From CAWJPY01 sp963844865 (lineage in GTDB: Bacteria; Acidobacteriota; Thermoanaerobaculia; Thermoanaerobaculales; Sulfomarinibacteraceae), in assembly GCA_963844865.1 (NCBI GenBank), contig CAWJPY010000001.1, positions 248,001-312,000 on the forward strand: a DNA stretch of 64,000 bases. The letters are read 5' to 3'. Under the pieces are notes generated by a model. That model ran no database searches and had not been told where the DNA came from. It was given only the letters and a program-made list of their open reading frames with translations. Position numbers and translations under genes: made by a program. Below are positions 35,106 to 43,869 of this stretch, one piece after another (positions within the stretch are counted from its first letter, which is position 1; every line of letters starts with the position of its first letter).

Positions 35106-37460
35106 TCAATGCCGGCCCCTGTCTGACGTCCTCGTCGCCCGCGCAATGGCGGCGCACAGAGTATGGACGCCCCCGGCACGCGCCAGCACCTCGGCGGGCG
35201 GCGCCATTGGGGAAACGGTGTCAGGGTCGTCGGCCAGCATCACGGTCGGCACCCCGAGCTGCGCCGCGAGAGGCTGTGCCGAGCCGTCGGGGAGCTCGGT
35301 CACGGTCACCAGCGCTGTCGGTGACCACTCGGCCGCCACCTGTCGGGCCGCCTCCAGAGTGGTGGCGTGGCGTACCTCGAGGCCGTCCACCGCCAGGGCC
35401 TCCAGCAACCGCGCCGCCTCGCGACCATCGTCGTCCACCAGCAGCACGCGCCTCCCGCCGGCCTCCTCCCGGGCCTCGCCCGCGACATGGGCGGGCTCCT
35501 CCAGATCCTCGTCGGCGGCGAGGGGCAGCCGCACCACGAAGCGGCTCCCCTTGTGGTCGGAGGAGACGTCGATCTCGCCGCCGTGGTCGGTGACGATGGC
35601 GTAGACCACCGCCAGGCCGAGGCCGGCGCCACGCCCGCGCCGATTGCCGGTGAAGAACGGCTCGAAGAGGTGGGAGCGATGCTCCGGCGGGATGCCGGGA
35701 CCGTCGTCCGCCACCTCGAGAGCGGCCCGCTCACCTTCCACGGAGATCGTGACCTTGACCGTCCCGGCACGCTCGGCCACCGCGTCGCGAGCGTTGAGGA
35801 CCAGGTTGAGGAGGAGCCGCCTCAGCGCCGCCGGGTTCGCCGTCACCGCCACCGGGCGCCGTGGCGCGACCACCACGAGATCGACACCCTCCGGCATCAG
35901 GCGACGGAGCATGGCCTCCTGGGCGGTGACCACGAGCCGCAGGTCCACGGTGCGGGGCGGCGTGCTCTCGCGACGGGCGAACAGCAGCAGCTCGCCTACC
36001 ACCTCCGCCCCCTCCTCCGCCAGGTCGCGGATGGCCGTGGCCGCCTCGCTCAGCGACTCGGGCTCCCGCAGCAGCCAGCGGACGTGGAGCTGGATCGCGG
36101 CCAGGAGATTGTTGAAGTCGTGGGCCAGCCCGCTCGCCAGGGTGGCTACGGCCTCCATCTTCTCCGCCTCCCGCAGCCGATTCTCGGTGCGGACCGCCTC
36201 GGTCACATCGCGCGCCACCAGGATGGCGTGGTCGAGCTCCAAAGGCGAGCTCAGCGTGCACTCCAGCAGGCGCCCGCCGCTCATCACCCGCCAGCCGGCG
36301 CCGTCCCCCTCGCCGAGCTGCTCCCTGACGCTCGGTCGGAGCGACTCCAGATGGCGGCCCAGAGCCTGGTTGGCGAGCACGATCTCTCCCGAGGGGTCCA
36401 CCAGGGCCACCCCGTCCACCATGGCATCGAAGGTCCGCCGCCAGAGCTCGCCCAGCCGACGGACGCGATCGGTGAGGTCATGGATGGCCATCAGGTAGCC
36501 GGCCTCCGCGGGCTCACTGGCCTTCCGGATGTGGAGCTCGACCTCGGCGAGCTCTCCACCGGGCAGCAACCAGCGCGCCTCCACCACGCCCTCCGTGCCG
36601 CTCGAGGTGGCCGCGTCCGCCAGGCCGGCGGTGTCGACCTGGTCCACGAAGTCGGTCACCGCACGGCCCACGGCGGCTGCGGGGGCGCACCCCAGAAAGG
36701 ACGTTGCCGCCGGGTTGGTGCCACGGATCGACAACGCCCGATCGAGCTCCAACAGGGGCGTGGGAGACGACTCGAAGAGATCCCGATAGCGTTGCTCTTT
36801 GGCGATCAGGAAGCGCCGTTGCTCCGCCAGACGCAAGGCCATGTCGTTGAAGGCCTGGGCGAGGTCCCGCACCTCGCCGGCCGCCGCCCCGCCGGCTGGC
36901 GCCAGCGCCTGAGAGCCCTCGGGGTCGAAGGTGCGGACGTGCTCGGAGAGTGCGCGCAGCGGCTTCGCGACGCGGCTCACCAGGTCCATGCCGACGAGGA
37001 GCGCCAGGCCGAGGGCGACGCCGAGGGCGGTCACGAGACGCACCGCCGACGCGGCGAGATGACGGTCCATGCGCCCCCTGGAGACCAGCAGCACGACGTG
37101 CATGTCGTCGCCGTGATCCGACGCGGGCCGCGGCACGGTGACCCGCTCCTCGACGCGCAGCAGGTCGGCCTCCAGCGCCGACGCCTCCGCCAGCGACGGG
37201 CCGTACCGCCACAGGACACGTCCGTCCGCACCCTGCACCTCACCCGCACGGAGATCGCTCAGCGAGGCCACGGCAAGGTACTCGGGAGCACCGCCCTGAG
37301 CCGTCGCCACCGCCAGGGTGCGCGCCAGCAGGCGCGCCTGCCCCTCCAGCTCCTCGTCGAGGATGCCGCGCTCGTGCCACAGCACCAGCGCGCTGACCAG
37401 CACCAGGGTCACCACCAGCACGCCGAGGAGCCAGAGCAGGAAGCTGCGCCCGATGGTCAT
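35106..37460 (-). CDS. hybrid sensor histidine kinase with PAS domains and degenerate receiver
   Basis: 784 residues. It has two membrane helices (about 7-27 and 140-158) around a periplasmic sensor of about 110 residues, then a HAMP-like segment and two PAS-like regions (about 222-330 and 340-425). The HisKA domain has His447 in LASGLAHDFNNLLAA. The HATPase is complete with NLVLNARDAV, DDGPGIPPEH and GRGAGLGLAV. The C-terminal receiver (from about 665) keeps the acidic patch VLLVDDD, but Val replaces the phospho-accepting Asp in LVTVTELPDG. Autophosphorylation should work; internal transfer should not. No response regulator gene is adjacent, so the target is unknown. Confidence 0.92.
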   Translation of the reverse strand: MTIGRSFLLWLLGVLVVTLVLVSALVLWHERGILDEELEGQARLLARTLAVATAQGGAPEYLAVASLSDLRAGEVQGADGRVLWRYGPSLAEASALEADLLRVEERVTVPRPASDHGDDMHVVLLVSRGRMDRHLAASAVRLVTALGVALGLALLVGMDLVSRVAKPLRALSEHVRTFDPEGSQALAPAGGAAAGEVRDLAQAFNDMALRLAEQRRFLIAKEQRYRDLFESSPTPLLELDRALSIRGTNPAATSFLGCAPAAAVGRAVTDFVDQVDTAGLADAATSSGTEGVVEARWLLPGGELAEVELHIRKASEPAEAGYLMAIHDLTDRVRRLGELWRRTFDAMVDGVALVDPSGEIVLANQALGRHLESLRPSVREQLGEGDGAGWRVMSGGRLLECTLSSPLELDHAILVARDVTEAVRTENRLREAEKMEAVATLASGLAHDFNNLLAAIQLHVRWLLREPESLSEAATAIRDLAEEGAEVVGELLLFARRESTPPRTVDLRLVVTAQEAMLRRLMPEGVDLVVVAPRRPVAVTANPAALRRLLLNLVLNARDAVAERAGTVKVTISVEGERAALEVADDGPGIPPEHRSHLFEPFFTGNRRGRGAGLGLAVVYAIVTDHGGEIDVSSDHKGSRFVVRLPLAADEDLEEPAHVAGEAREEAGGRRVLLVDDDGREAARLLEALAVDGLEVRHATTLEAARQVAAEWSPTALVTVTELPDGSAQPLAAQLGVPTVMLADDPDTVSPMAPPAEVLARAGGVHTLCAAIARATRTSDRGRH

Positions 37461-37588
37461 GGACCGCCCACGCCTATCCCGGGGCGCGGGATGCGCTCGT
37501 CCACCACGGCGCGGCGCCGGGCGCCGCGAGGGATCTCACGCCCGGACTCGGAAGACGCGCCATGGGTCGTCTGCGACCAGGGGGCCCG

Positions 37589-37906
37589 TCAGAACTCGGA
37601 GAAGTCGCCGTCGAAGACGTCGGCCAGCTGCCGCATCATGGCCGTTGAAAGGCCCGCCGTGATGCCCGCCATGATGGTCGCACCCTTGGTACGGCCCACC
37701 AGGTACCCCACCAGTCCGACGCACACCACTGACCCGAAGGGGTGTCGGCGCACCGTGTTCCGCCAGTCGATGGTTCCGCCCAGGAGGCTGTCGAGGATGG
37801 TGTCCGCATCGAGCGGTCGTGCGCCCTCGTGGGGCGTCTCGAACGGGGCGTTCCCGTTCTCGGCCTCGCCACCCTCTGCCGTGTCGTGCCCGTACTCTCC
37901 GTCCAT
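37589..37906 (-). CDS. small unknown membrane protein
   Basis: 105 residues, unrecognised. An acidic, disordered N-terminal third (GEYGHDTAEGGEAENGNAPF) is followed by DWRNTVRRHPFGSVVCVGLVGYLVG and a glycine-rich hydrophobic segment (TIMAGITAGLSTAMM). This layout resembles DUF883/ElaB-like tail-anchored proteins such as the product of the gene 12 bases upstream, with the shared P-x-G-S/K-V pattern before the helix. The two genes are likely one transcript. The function is unknown. Confidence 0.65.
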   Translation of the reverse strand: MDGEYGHDTAEGGEAENGNAPFETPHEGARPLDADTILDSLLGGTIDWRNTVRRHPFGSVVCVGLVGYLVGRTKGATIMAGITAGLSTAMMRQLADVFDGDFSEF

Positions 37907-37917
37907 GCCGGCCGCCC

Positions 37918-38409
37918 CTACTCCCTGGGCCGGGTGACGTAGCCCACCAGGAACCCGGCCGCCAGGGCGATCAGGACCGACTTGCCGGGGTTCGTGCGGA
38001 TGTACTCCAGCACCTGATCACCCCGCTGCTTGAAGTCGACCTCCGCCACCTTGTCCCGCGCCTTGCCGTAGAGCTCCCGGGCACGGGCCACGAGGGCCTC
38101 GTACTGGTCCTTGCTCTTGGCGTAGAGGTCCTCCGCCTGCTCCCGGCTCTTGGCCGCCAGGGTGGTGGTGCGCTCCCGGGCGTCAGCCAGGTACCGCCTC
38201 GCATCCTCCAGGTACACCCGGGTGCGGTCCGCCGCTTCCTGGCTGCGAGCCTTGGCCTTGCCGAAGGCGTCCTGCATCACGACGCGAGCGTTGTCCATTG
38301 CCTGCTGCGCCTTCGCCAGCGCTTCCTTGACTCCGGAGACCCCGCCTTCCACTCCTTCCGCGACTTCCTGGATTGCTTCGTCGACGCTCGTCTTTTCCGT
38401 GCCTGCCAT
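37918..38409 (-). CDS. YqjD/ElaB-like (DUF883) membrane-anchored helical protein
   Basis: 163 residues. Long amphipathic helices rich in Ala, Lys, Glu and Arg (about 5-135) are probably coiled coil. They are followed by TNPGKSVLIALAAGFLVGYV, the DUF883 C-terminal membrane anchor with its glycine zipper, and end in TRPRE. E. coli relatives tether ribosomes or associate with the inner membrane in stationary phase; the role here is not known. The ATG at 38409 has GGGAGG upstream, which is better than the longer frame to 38433. It is followed 11 bases later by another small membrane protein gene. Confidence 0.82.
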   Translation of the reverse strand: MAGTEKTSVDEAIQEVAEGVEGGVSGVKEALAKAQQAMDNARVVMQDAFGKAKARSQEAADRTRVYLEDARRYLADARERTTTLAAKSREQAEDLYAKSKDQYEALVARARELYGKARDKVAEVDFKQRGDQVLEYIRTNPGKSVLIALAAGFLVGYVTRPRE

Positions 38410-38790
38410 AGGAACCTCCCGTAAGACAACCATATTACGGTCACGGCGTCCGCCCGTCCACCGTGGCGGCCCACCGTGATGAGCCTGGATCTCGCCGAAA
38501 TCACCCTAGGGAGTGCCCCGAGGCACTCACCGCCATCCTTCGGAGCCCATGCCCCCCGCCCCACCCGCCCGCGGGTCTCGTGACGCCGGGGCATCCACGC
38601 CCTGCACATTGCGAATCGCCAGGTGCAAATTCCCCACCCCTCCTCGCACCGCGGGGCGGATCGCGCGCTCGCCCCGCACTCCCACAACCAGCGGTGGCCC
38701 GTCGCCCCGCGACCCGGGAGGCAGTGGTCCGGGGGCCCGCCAGTCGATGGCGGCGGCCCATCCACGATAGGATGGCGTCTGGGAGGACAC
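38410..38790. promoter_or_regulatory. divergent intergenic region with an 18-bp hairpin
   Basis: The 381 bases lie between the divergent DUF883-like and beta-CASP genes. They contain the perfect stem GAGTGCC-CCGA-GGCACTC at 38511-38528 and strong ribosome-binding sites at each edge. No convincing sigma-70 hexamers, tRNA or small gene was found. Frames reading through it from either side lack start sites and codon structure. Confidence 0.5.
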
Positions 38791-40179
38791 GTGGAGATCT
38801 CCATTCTCGGCGCCGGCCGTTGCGTGACCGGGTCCAAGTTCCTGCTTCGAACGGACAAGGTGGCCGCCCTGCTCGACTGCGGCTTGTTCCAGGGCCCTGC
38901 CGAGCACCGCCGCCGCAACTGGCAGCCGCTCCCGTTCGCAGCGTCCAGGATCGGGTCGGTGGTGCTCACGCACGCCCACATCGACCACTCCGGCTTCCTG
39001 CCCCGGCTGGTGCGACAGGGCTTTGCCGGTCGAGTCTTCTGTACCAAGCCCACCAAGGCCCTGCTCCACGTGCTGCTCCCCGATGCGGCCCACATCAACG
39101 AGGAGGAGGCGCGCTACGCCAACCGCAAGGGCTACTCGAAGCACGCTCCGGCGCTGCCCCTCTTCCGTCTCGCCGACGCCCGCGCCGCGCTTCGCCTCCT
39201 CGAGCCGGTGCCCTTCCACACCTGGACCGAGATCGGTCCCGGCACCCGCTTCCGCTTCCACCGCCAGGGGCACATCCTCGGGGCCGCCGCGGTGGAGCTG
39301 CAGACCAAGGTCTCGGGGGGCGATCGCAAGACCGTCTACTTCTCCGGCGACGTGGGCCGCTACGGGGTCCCCATCCTGCGCGAGCCCGAGCCCTACCCCG
39401 GTTCGGATCTGCTCTTCTTGGAGAGCACCTACGGCAATCGCCTCCATCCCGGCTCCGATCCCAGGGAGCCGCTGACCGACGAGATCCGGGCCGCCATCCG
39501 CAGGGGCGGGATCATCCTCATCCCAGCGTTCGCGGTGGACCGCACCCAGGAGCTGCTGTACATGCTGTCCGAGCTGATGATGGACGGCGAGCTCCCCAAC
39601 CTCCCCATTTACCTCGACAGCCCCATGGGCATCGAGACCACGGCCCTGTACTCCCGAGCCACCACCGAGCATGACGTCGAGATGCGGCAGCTCTTCTCCG
39701 AGGAGATCAACCCCATGCTCCCCCCCAACCTGGAGGTCACCCCGTCCAGCCGGGACTCGCGCCGCCTGAACGCTTTGGACGGACCCGCGATCATCATCTC
39801 CGCCTCGGGGATGGCCACCGGGGGCCGGATCCTCCACCACCTCAAGCTCCGTCTGCCCAAGCAGCAGAACACCGTGCTCTTCGTCGGCTACCAGGCGGCG
39901 GGCACCAAGGGCCGGCGCCTCGTGGAGGGGGAGCCCGAGATCAAGATCCACGGCCAGTGGGTTCCGGTCCGCGCCCAGGTACGCCAGATCTCGGGCATGT
40001 CCGCCCACGCCGATGCCGACGAGCTGCTGGTCTGGCTGAGCCGTCGCGACCGCGAGCCGGACCGCGTGTGCCTGGTGCATGGCGAGTACACTGTGCAGCA
40101 GGAGTTCGCACGACGATTGACGGACGAGCTCGGATGGCGAGTGGAGATCCCAGACCTCGGCGATACGATCCGGCTGTGA
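38791..40179 (+). CDS. MBL-fold beta-CASP RNA nuclease
   Basis: A 462-residue cytoplasmic ribonuclease of the CPSF/Int11-like bacterial group. The lactamase part has strand-loop GAGRCVTGS, motif 2 THAHIDHSG with His-x-His-x-Asp-His, and GHILGAA and FSGDVGRYG as motifs 3 and 4. The beta-CASP insert contains IILIPAFAVDRTQELLYML and PIYLDSPMG. The late motifs are ISASGMATGGRILHHL and SGMSAHADADEL, then LVHGE. No KH or other RNA-binding domain is added. The GTG at 38791 follows GGGAGG at good spacing. The stop overlaps the next start by 4 bases (GTGA). Confidence 0.94.
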   Translation: MEISILGAGRCVTGSKFLLRTDKVAALLDCGLFQGPAEHRRRNWQPLPFAASRIGSVVLTHAHIDHSGFLPRLVRQGFAGRVFCTKPTKALLHVLLPDAAHINEEEARYANRKGYSKHAPALPLFRLADARAALRLLEPVPFHTWTEIGPGTRFRFHRQGHILGAAAVELQTKVSGGDRKTVYFSGDVGRYGVPILREPEPYPGSDLLFLESTYGNRLHPGSDPREPLTDEIRAAIRRGGIILIPAFAVDRTQELLYMLSELMMDGELPNLPIYLDSPMGIETTALYSRATTEHDVEMRQLFSEEINPMLPPNLEVTPSSRDSRRLNALDGPAIIISASGMATGGRILHHLKLRLPKQQNTVLFVGYQAAGTKGRRLVEGEPEIKIHGQWVPVRAQVRQISGMSAHADADELLVWLSRRDREPDRVCLVHGEYTVQQEFARRLTDELGWRVEIPDLGDTIRL

Positions 40180-41396
40180 GCGACGTCGAGCGCATCCGCC
40201 TCGGCGCCCACCTCACGGTGCGCGACTTCGTCGCCGACCGGGGCCTGGAACGCTCGGCCGCCCTGGCCTACATCTCGTTGCTCTCCCTGGTGCCACTGTT
40301 GGCCACGGTGGCGGCCCTCTACCGGGCGTTCTTCACCCTCCAGATCGACCGTGTCATCGAGCTGATCGCGGTCTTTTTGCCCTACGAGCCGGGTTCTGAC
40401 GCCCTGGCCACCATCGCCGGCACGTTGATCGACTTCGTGGACCGCGCGACCCGGCTCGGCTACGTGGGCTCCCTCGTCTTTCTGGCCATCGCGTTCCGGC
40501 TCTTCCTGTCCGTGGAGCAGACGTTCAACGACATCTGGGGCGTCGGCACCCGGCGCACCGCCGCGGTCAGGGTGTTCTCGTTCACCATGCTGGTCTTCTG
40601 GGGGCCCGTGGTCATCGGCCTGGGCTCGTCGGTCCTGCTGTGGATGGGCCATCAACCCTGGGCCCCCAGCCAGGCCCTCGTCCTGGGTGTGGGCCGGGTC
40701 CTCGTGCCCCTCCTCGGGCTGACCATGGTCTACTGGCTCGCTCCCTACACCAGCGTCCACATCTCGGCCGCGGCCGCCGGCGCCGCCGTGGCCACGCTGG
40801 GCCTGCAGCTGCTGCGCCTCGGGTTCGTGTGGTACCTCCGGTTCTTCCCGGAGATCAACATCATCTACGGGTCCCTGACGCTGGCGGTGCTCTTCCTGGT
40901 CGTGCTCTTCCTGTTCTGGCTCCTGGTGATCCTGGGCGCCGAGACCGCCTACGTGGTCCAGAACTTCGACGCGCTGCGCCTCGAAATGGGGGGCCAGCGG
41001 ACCCTCGGGCGCCACCCCGTGGTCGCCGCCATGGCCGTGCTCGCCGAGTGCTATCGGCGCTCCGCGGCAGGTCAGCCGGCGCCCACCCTGGACGAGCTGG
41101 AGGCGGCGCTGAAGCTGGGCCACCGTGCGGCGGGCAACATCGTGGGTCGCCTCCTGGACGCCGGCCTGCTCGCCCTCACCGGACCGGCGCGGGACGCGTT
41201 CGTGCCCGGCCGTGATCCCGCCAGGCTCACCTTGGGCGAGGCGGCGGCTGCGGCCGGGGAGGCGCCCCTGGAGCACGCTGCATCCGATGACCCGGCCCTG
41301 GTACGGCTCCACGTCCTGCTCGCCGACGCCGACGCCGCGCGACGCGAGGTGCTTTCCCGCAAGACCTTCGCGGACCTCGTGGCGCCCCCCGACTGA
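40176..41396 (+). CDS. YihY/BrkB-type inner-membrane protein
   Basis: 406 residues with six or so membrane helices. The family signature is ERSAALAYISLLSLVPLLA near the N-terminus, then SLVFLAIAFRLFLSVEQTFNDIWGV, and RFFPEINIIYGSLTLAVLFLVVLFLFWLLV-like final helices (the AxYG motif is IIYG). A cytoplasmic winged-helix-like C-terminal domain of about 130 residues (TLDELEAALKLG) follows. It is not ribonuclease BN despite old annotations; the transport or other role is unknown. It starts with GTG overlapping the upstream stop, so it is translationally coupled to the nuclease. Confidence 0.9.
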   Translation: MSDVERIRLGAHLTVRDFVADRGLERSAALAYISLLSLVPLLATVAALYRAFFTLQIDRVIELIAVFLPYEPGSDALATIAGTLIDFVDRATRLGYVGSLVFLAIAFRLFLSVEQTFNDIWGVGTRRTAAVRVFSFTMLVFWGPVVIGLGSSVLLWMGHQPWAPSQALVLGVGRVLVPLLGLTMVYWLAPYTSVHISAAAAGAAVATLGLQLLRLGFVWYLRFFPEINIIYGSLTLAVLFLVVLFLFWLLVILGAETAYVVQNFDALRLEMGGQRTLGRHPVVAAMAVLAECYRRSAAGQPAPTLDELEAALKLGHRAAGNIVGRLLDAGLLALTGPARDAFVPGRDPARLTLGEAAAAAGEAPLEHAASDDPALVRLHVLLADADAARREVLSRKTFADLVAPPD

Positions 41397-41435
41397 CGTC
41401 CCGCACTTTCCAGCTCGTTCGGAATATCAGAGGGA

Positions 41436-41580
41436 GTGCCAGGCACCCCGGCGACGCACGTTGCCACGTCAAAGCCGGTGCCAGGCACCCCGTCTTGATT
41501 CGATAGCACGCAGCTCGCTTCATCCGAAAGCTGCCTGGCACCGTCTCTGGCCTACCCAACGCCAGACGGCACCTGGCACC
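41436..41580. repeat. second cluster of GGTGCC-type palindromes between convergent genes
   Basis: GTGCCAGGCACC lies at 41436-41447, GGTGCCAGGCACC at 41477-41489, TGCCTGGCACC at 41532-41542 and GGCACCTGGCACC at 41568-41580. The last two are followed by the same flank, GTCTCT. The core is the same as at 15622-15803, with A or T as the central base according to orientation. The cluster fills the 203-base gap between the YihY gene and rplQ, where it may act as a bidirectional terminator. Confidence 0.9.
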
Positions 41581-41599
41581 GTCTCTCGAGCTGCGAAGG

Positions 41600-42199
41600 C
41601 TATTCGCCTTCGTCCTCGGCCTCGGGTTCGCCCTCGGCCGCCTTCTTCTTGCGAGCCCGCTTGGGCTTGGCCGCCGCCTCGGGCTCCGGCTCGTCTCCCG
41701 GCTCTTCGGCGGCTGCGGCCTCCTCGGGCTCCTGCTCGGCGACCTCCGCCTCTCCGGCGCCCGACTTGCGGGCTCCGAACATGCCCTTGGCACGGTCCAT
41801 CAGGGACGGTTTGCCGCTCCCGCTCTCGTCATGCTTGGCGGGCTCGTAGTCCACGAACTCGATGATGGCGAGCTCGGCGTTGTCGCCCCGGCGCCTTCCC
41901 ACGCGGAGGATGCGCGTGTAGCCGCCCGGCCGACCGGCGAAGCGGGGGGCGATGCTGTCGAACAGCCGCGCCACCACCTCCTTGTCGCTCACCATCTCCA
42001 GCACGCGCCGCCGGTTGGCCAGGGTGCCGGTACGGGCCAGGGTCACGGTGCGCTCGGCGAGAGGACGCAGCTCCTTCGCCTTCGCCAAGGTCGTGGTGAT
42101 GCGCTCGTGAATGAGGAGCGAGGTCAGCTGGTTGCGCAGCATGGCCGTTCGATGGGCGGTCGTCCGTCCCAGCTTGCGACCGTGGACACGGTGTCTCAT
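41600..42199 (-). CDS. rplQ: 50S ribosomal protein bL17 with charged C-terminal extension
   Basis: 199 residues against the usual 115-130. The core (1-120) is standard, with MRHRVHGRKLGRTTAHRTAMLRN and RRVLEMVSDKEVVARLF. The extra 75 residues are first basic (SLMDRAKGMFGARKSG), then strongly acidic with Glu/Ala/Pro runs, then KPKRARKKKAA and an acidic end. It is the last gene of the alpha operon, as usual after rpoA. The extension is in frame and has the same codon style as the core. Confidence 0.97.
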   Translation of the reverse strand: MRHRVHGRKLGRTTAHRTAMLRNQLTSLLIHERITTTLAKAKELRPLAERTVTLARTGTLANRRRVLEMVSDKEVVARLFDSIAPRFAGRPGGYTRILRVGRRRGDNAELAIIEFVDYEPAKHDESGSGKPSLMDRAKGMFGARKSGAGEAEVAEQEPEEAAAAEEPGDEPEPEAAAKPKRARKKKAAEGEPEAEDEGE

Positions 42200-42254
42200 G
42201 GATCCTTCTCCGGTTGGTCCTCGGCGTCCCGCGGCCCCAGCCGCCGGCGCCGAG

Positions 42255-43214
42255 CTACATGTTCAGGTTCATACCGAACCCGAGACCGAGCGCCTCCAGC
42301 TTCTCCCGGACCTCCTTCAGCGACTTCTCGCCGAAGTTCCGGATCTCCACCATCTGCTTCTCGGACCGGCTGACCAGGTCGCGCAGGGTTCGGATGTTCG
42401 CGTTCTTGAGACAGTTCATGGAGCGAATCGAGAGGTCCAGGGTCTCGATGCCCTGGTCGAGGATGCTCTCCTCCTCCTGCTCGGCCTCGTCCTCCACATC
42501 CTCGACGAGCTCTTCAGCGCCGCCGAGGCGGGTATAGATGTCGAGGTGGCCCTGGATGAGCTGGGCGGCCTGGCTGAGCGCCTCCTCGGGCGTGATGGTC
42601 CCGTTGGTCCAGACCTCGAGCACCAGCCGCTCGTAGTTGGTCATCCGGCCGAGGCGAGCCATCTCCACCCGGAAGTTGGCCTTGCGCACCGGCGAGTGGG
42701 CGGAGTCCACGGGGATGAAGCCCACGTCCAGGTCCTCGGTCTGGTTCTCCTCGGCCTGCACGTAACCCCGGCCCGGCGCCACGCGCACGGTCATCTGCAG
42801 GCGGCCGTCTCCCGACAGCGTGGCCACGTGCACGTCGGAGTCCATGATCTCCACCAGGTGCGACCCCTGGAACTGACCGGCGGTCACCTCGCCCGGGCCC
42901 TTGGCGTCCAGGGTCATGAAGGTCGCCTCCTGGCCCTGGACCCTGAGAGGGATCTTCTTGAGGTTCAGGATGATGTCCGTGACATCCTCGACCACGCCGG
43001 GAACCGCCGAGAACTCGTGGTCCGCACCTTCGATCTTGACTGCGGTGATGGCCGCCCCCGGGATGGAGGACAGCAGCGCCCGCCGGAGCGCATTGCCGAC
43101 GGTGGTCCCCCACCCGCGTTCGAAGGGCTGGGCGAGGTATCGGCCATGGATCGCGGTCTGCTCTTCTTCGTCCGCCTGTACCTGGGAGGGTCGCTGGAAG
43201 TTGTACCAGATCAT
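42255..43214 (-). CDS. rpoA: DNA-directed RNA polymerase subunit alpha
   Basis: 319 residues. The N-terminal dimerisation domain (about 20-235) has PFERGWGTTVGNALRRALLSSIPG, the assembly motif. The C-terminal domain (about 255-310) has LDLSIRSMNCLKNANIRTLRDL and the helix-hairpin-helix EIRNFGEKSLKEV, which bind UP elements and activators. It lies in the standard place between rpsD and rplQ. An acidic linker with EEELVEDVEDEAEQEEE character connects the domains. Confidence 0.98.
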   Translation of the reverse strand: MIWYNFQRPSQVQADEEEQTAIHGRYLAQPFERGWGTTVGNALRRALLSSIPGAAITAVKIEGADHEFSAVPGVVEDVTDIILNLKKIPLRVQGQEATFMTLDAKGPGEVTAGQFQGSHLVEIMDSDVHVATLSGDGRLQMTVRVAPGRGYVQAEENQTEDLDVGFIPVDSAHSPVRKANFRVEMARLGRMTNYERLVLEVWTNGTITPEEALSQAAQLIQGHLDIYTRLGGAEELVEDVEDEAEQEEESILDQGIETLDLSIRSMNCLKNANIRTLRDLVSRSEKQMVEIRNFGEKSLKEVREKLEALGLGFGMNLNM

Positions 43215-43226
43215 TCAGCCTCCGCT

Positions 43227-43859
43227 CTATCGGGAGTACAGCTCGACGATGAGCTGCTCCTGGATGGGGAAACGGATGTCCTCGCGGGTCGGCAGCTCGA
43301 GCACCTTGCCCTTCGCCGCCTCGGCCTGCAGCTCCAGCCAGGGAGGGACTCCACGGCCCTGGGCGAACTCGATCGCTTCCTTGATGTGCACGTTGCTCTT
43401 GCTGCCCTCGGCCACCACGATCTCCATCCCGGGTCGAACCCGGAACGACGGGACGTTGACCCGCCGGTCGTTGACCAGGATGTGGCCGTGGCGCACGAGC
43501 TGGCGCGCCTGGTTGCGCGAGGTCGCGAAGCCCAGGGAGTAGACCACGTTGTCCAGCCGCAGCTCGAGCAGCTGGAGCAGGGTCTCACCGGTCACTCCCT
43601 TCTTGCTGCTGGCGGTGGCGAACGTGCGGGCGAACTGGCCCTCCAGGAGGCCGTAGATACGACGCACCTTCTGCTTCTCGCGCAGCTGCAGCCCGTAGGC
43701 GCGCACCTTGCGTCGCCGCCGCGACATCCCGTGCTGACCGGGGGGCGTGTTGCGGCGCTCGATGGCGCACTTTTCCTTGTAACAGCGCTCGCCCTTGAGG
43801 AACAGCTTCATGCCCTCACGGCGACACAACCGACAGACAGGTCCTCTGTAACGTGCCAC
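43227..43859 (-). CDS. rpsD: 30S ribosomal protein uS4 (zinc-binding form)
   Basis: 210 residues. Primary 16S-binding protein and, in many bacteria, repressor of the alpha operon. The N-terminal zinc site is present (Cys9, Cys12, Cys26, Cys31), followed by PPGQHGMSRRR. The S4 RNA-binding domain contains RLDNVVYSLGFATSRNQARQLV and GHILVNDRRVN. It starts 10 bases after rpsK. The length is normal. Confidence 0.98.
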   Translation of the reverse strand: MARYRGPVCRLCRREGMKLFLKGERCYKEKCAIERRNTPPGQHGMSRRRRKVRAYGLQLREKQKVRRIYGLLEGQFARTFATASSKKGVTGETLLQLLELRLDNVVYSLGFATSRNQARQLVRHGHILVNDRRVNVPSFRVRPGMEIVVAEGSKSNVHIKEAIEFAQGRGVPPWLELQAEAAKGKVLELPTREDIRFPIQEQLIVELYSR

Positions 43860-43869
43860 TGCTCGCTCC

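Noticed and set aside
38463..39674. 403-residue plus-strand frame overlapping the beta-CASP gene start
   Set aside because: Out of frame with the complete nuclease motifs and Arg/Pro-biased.
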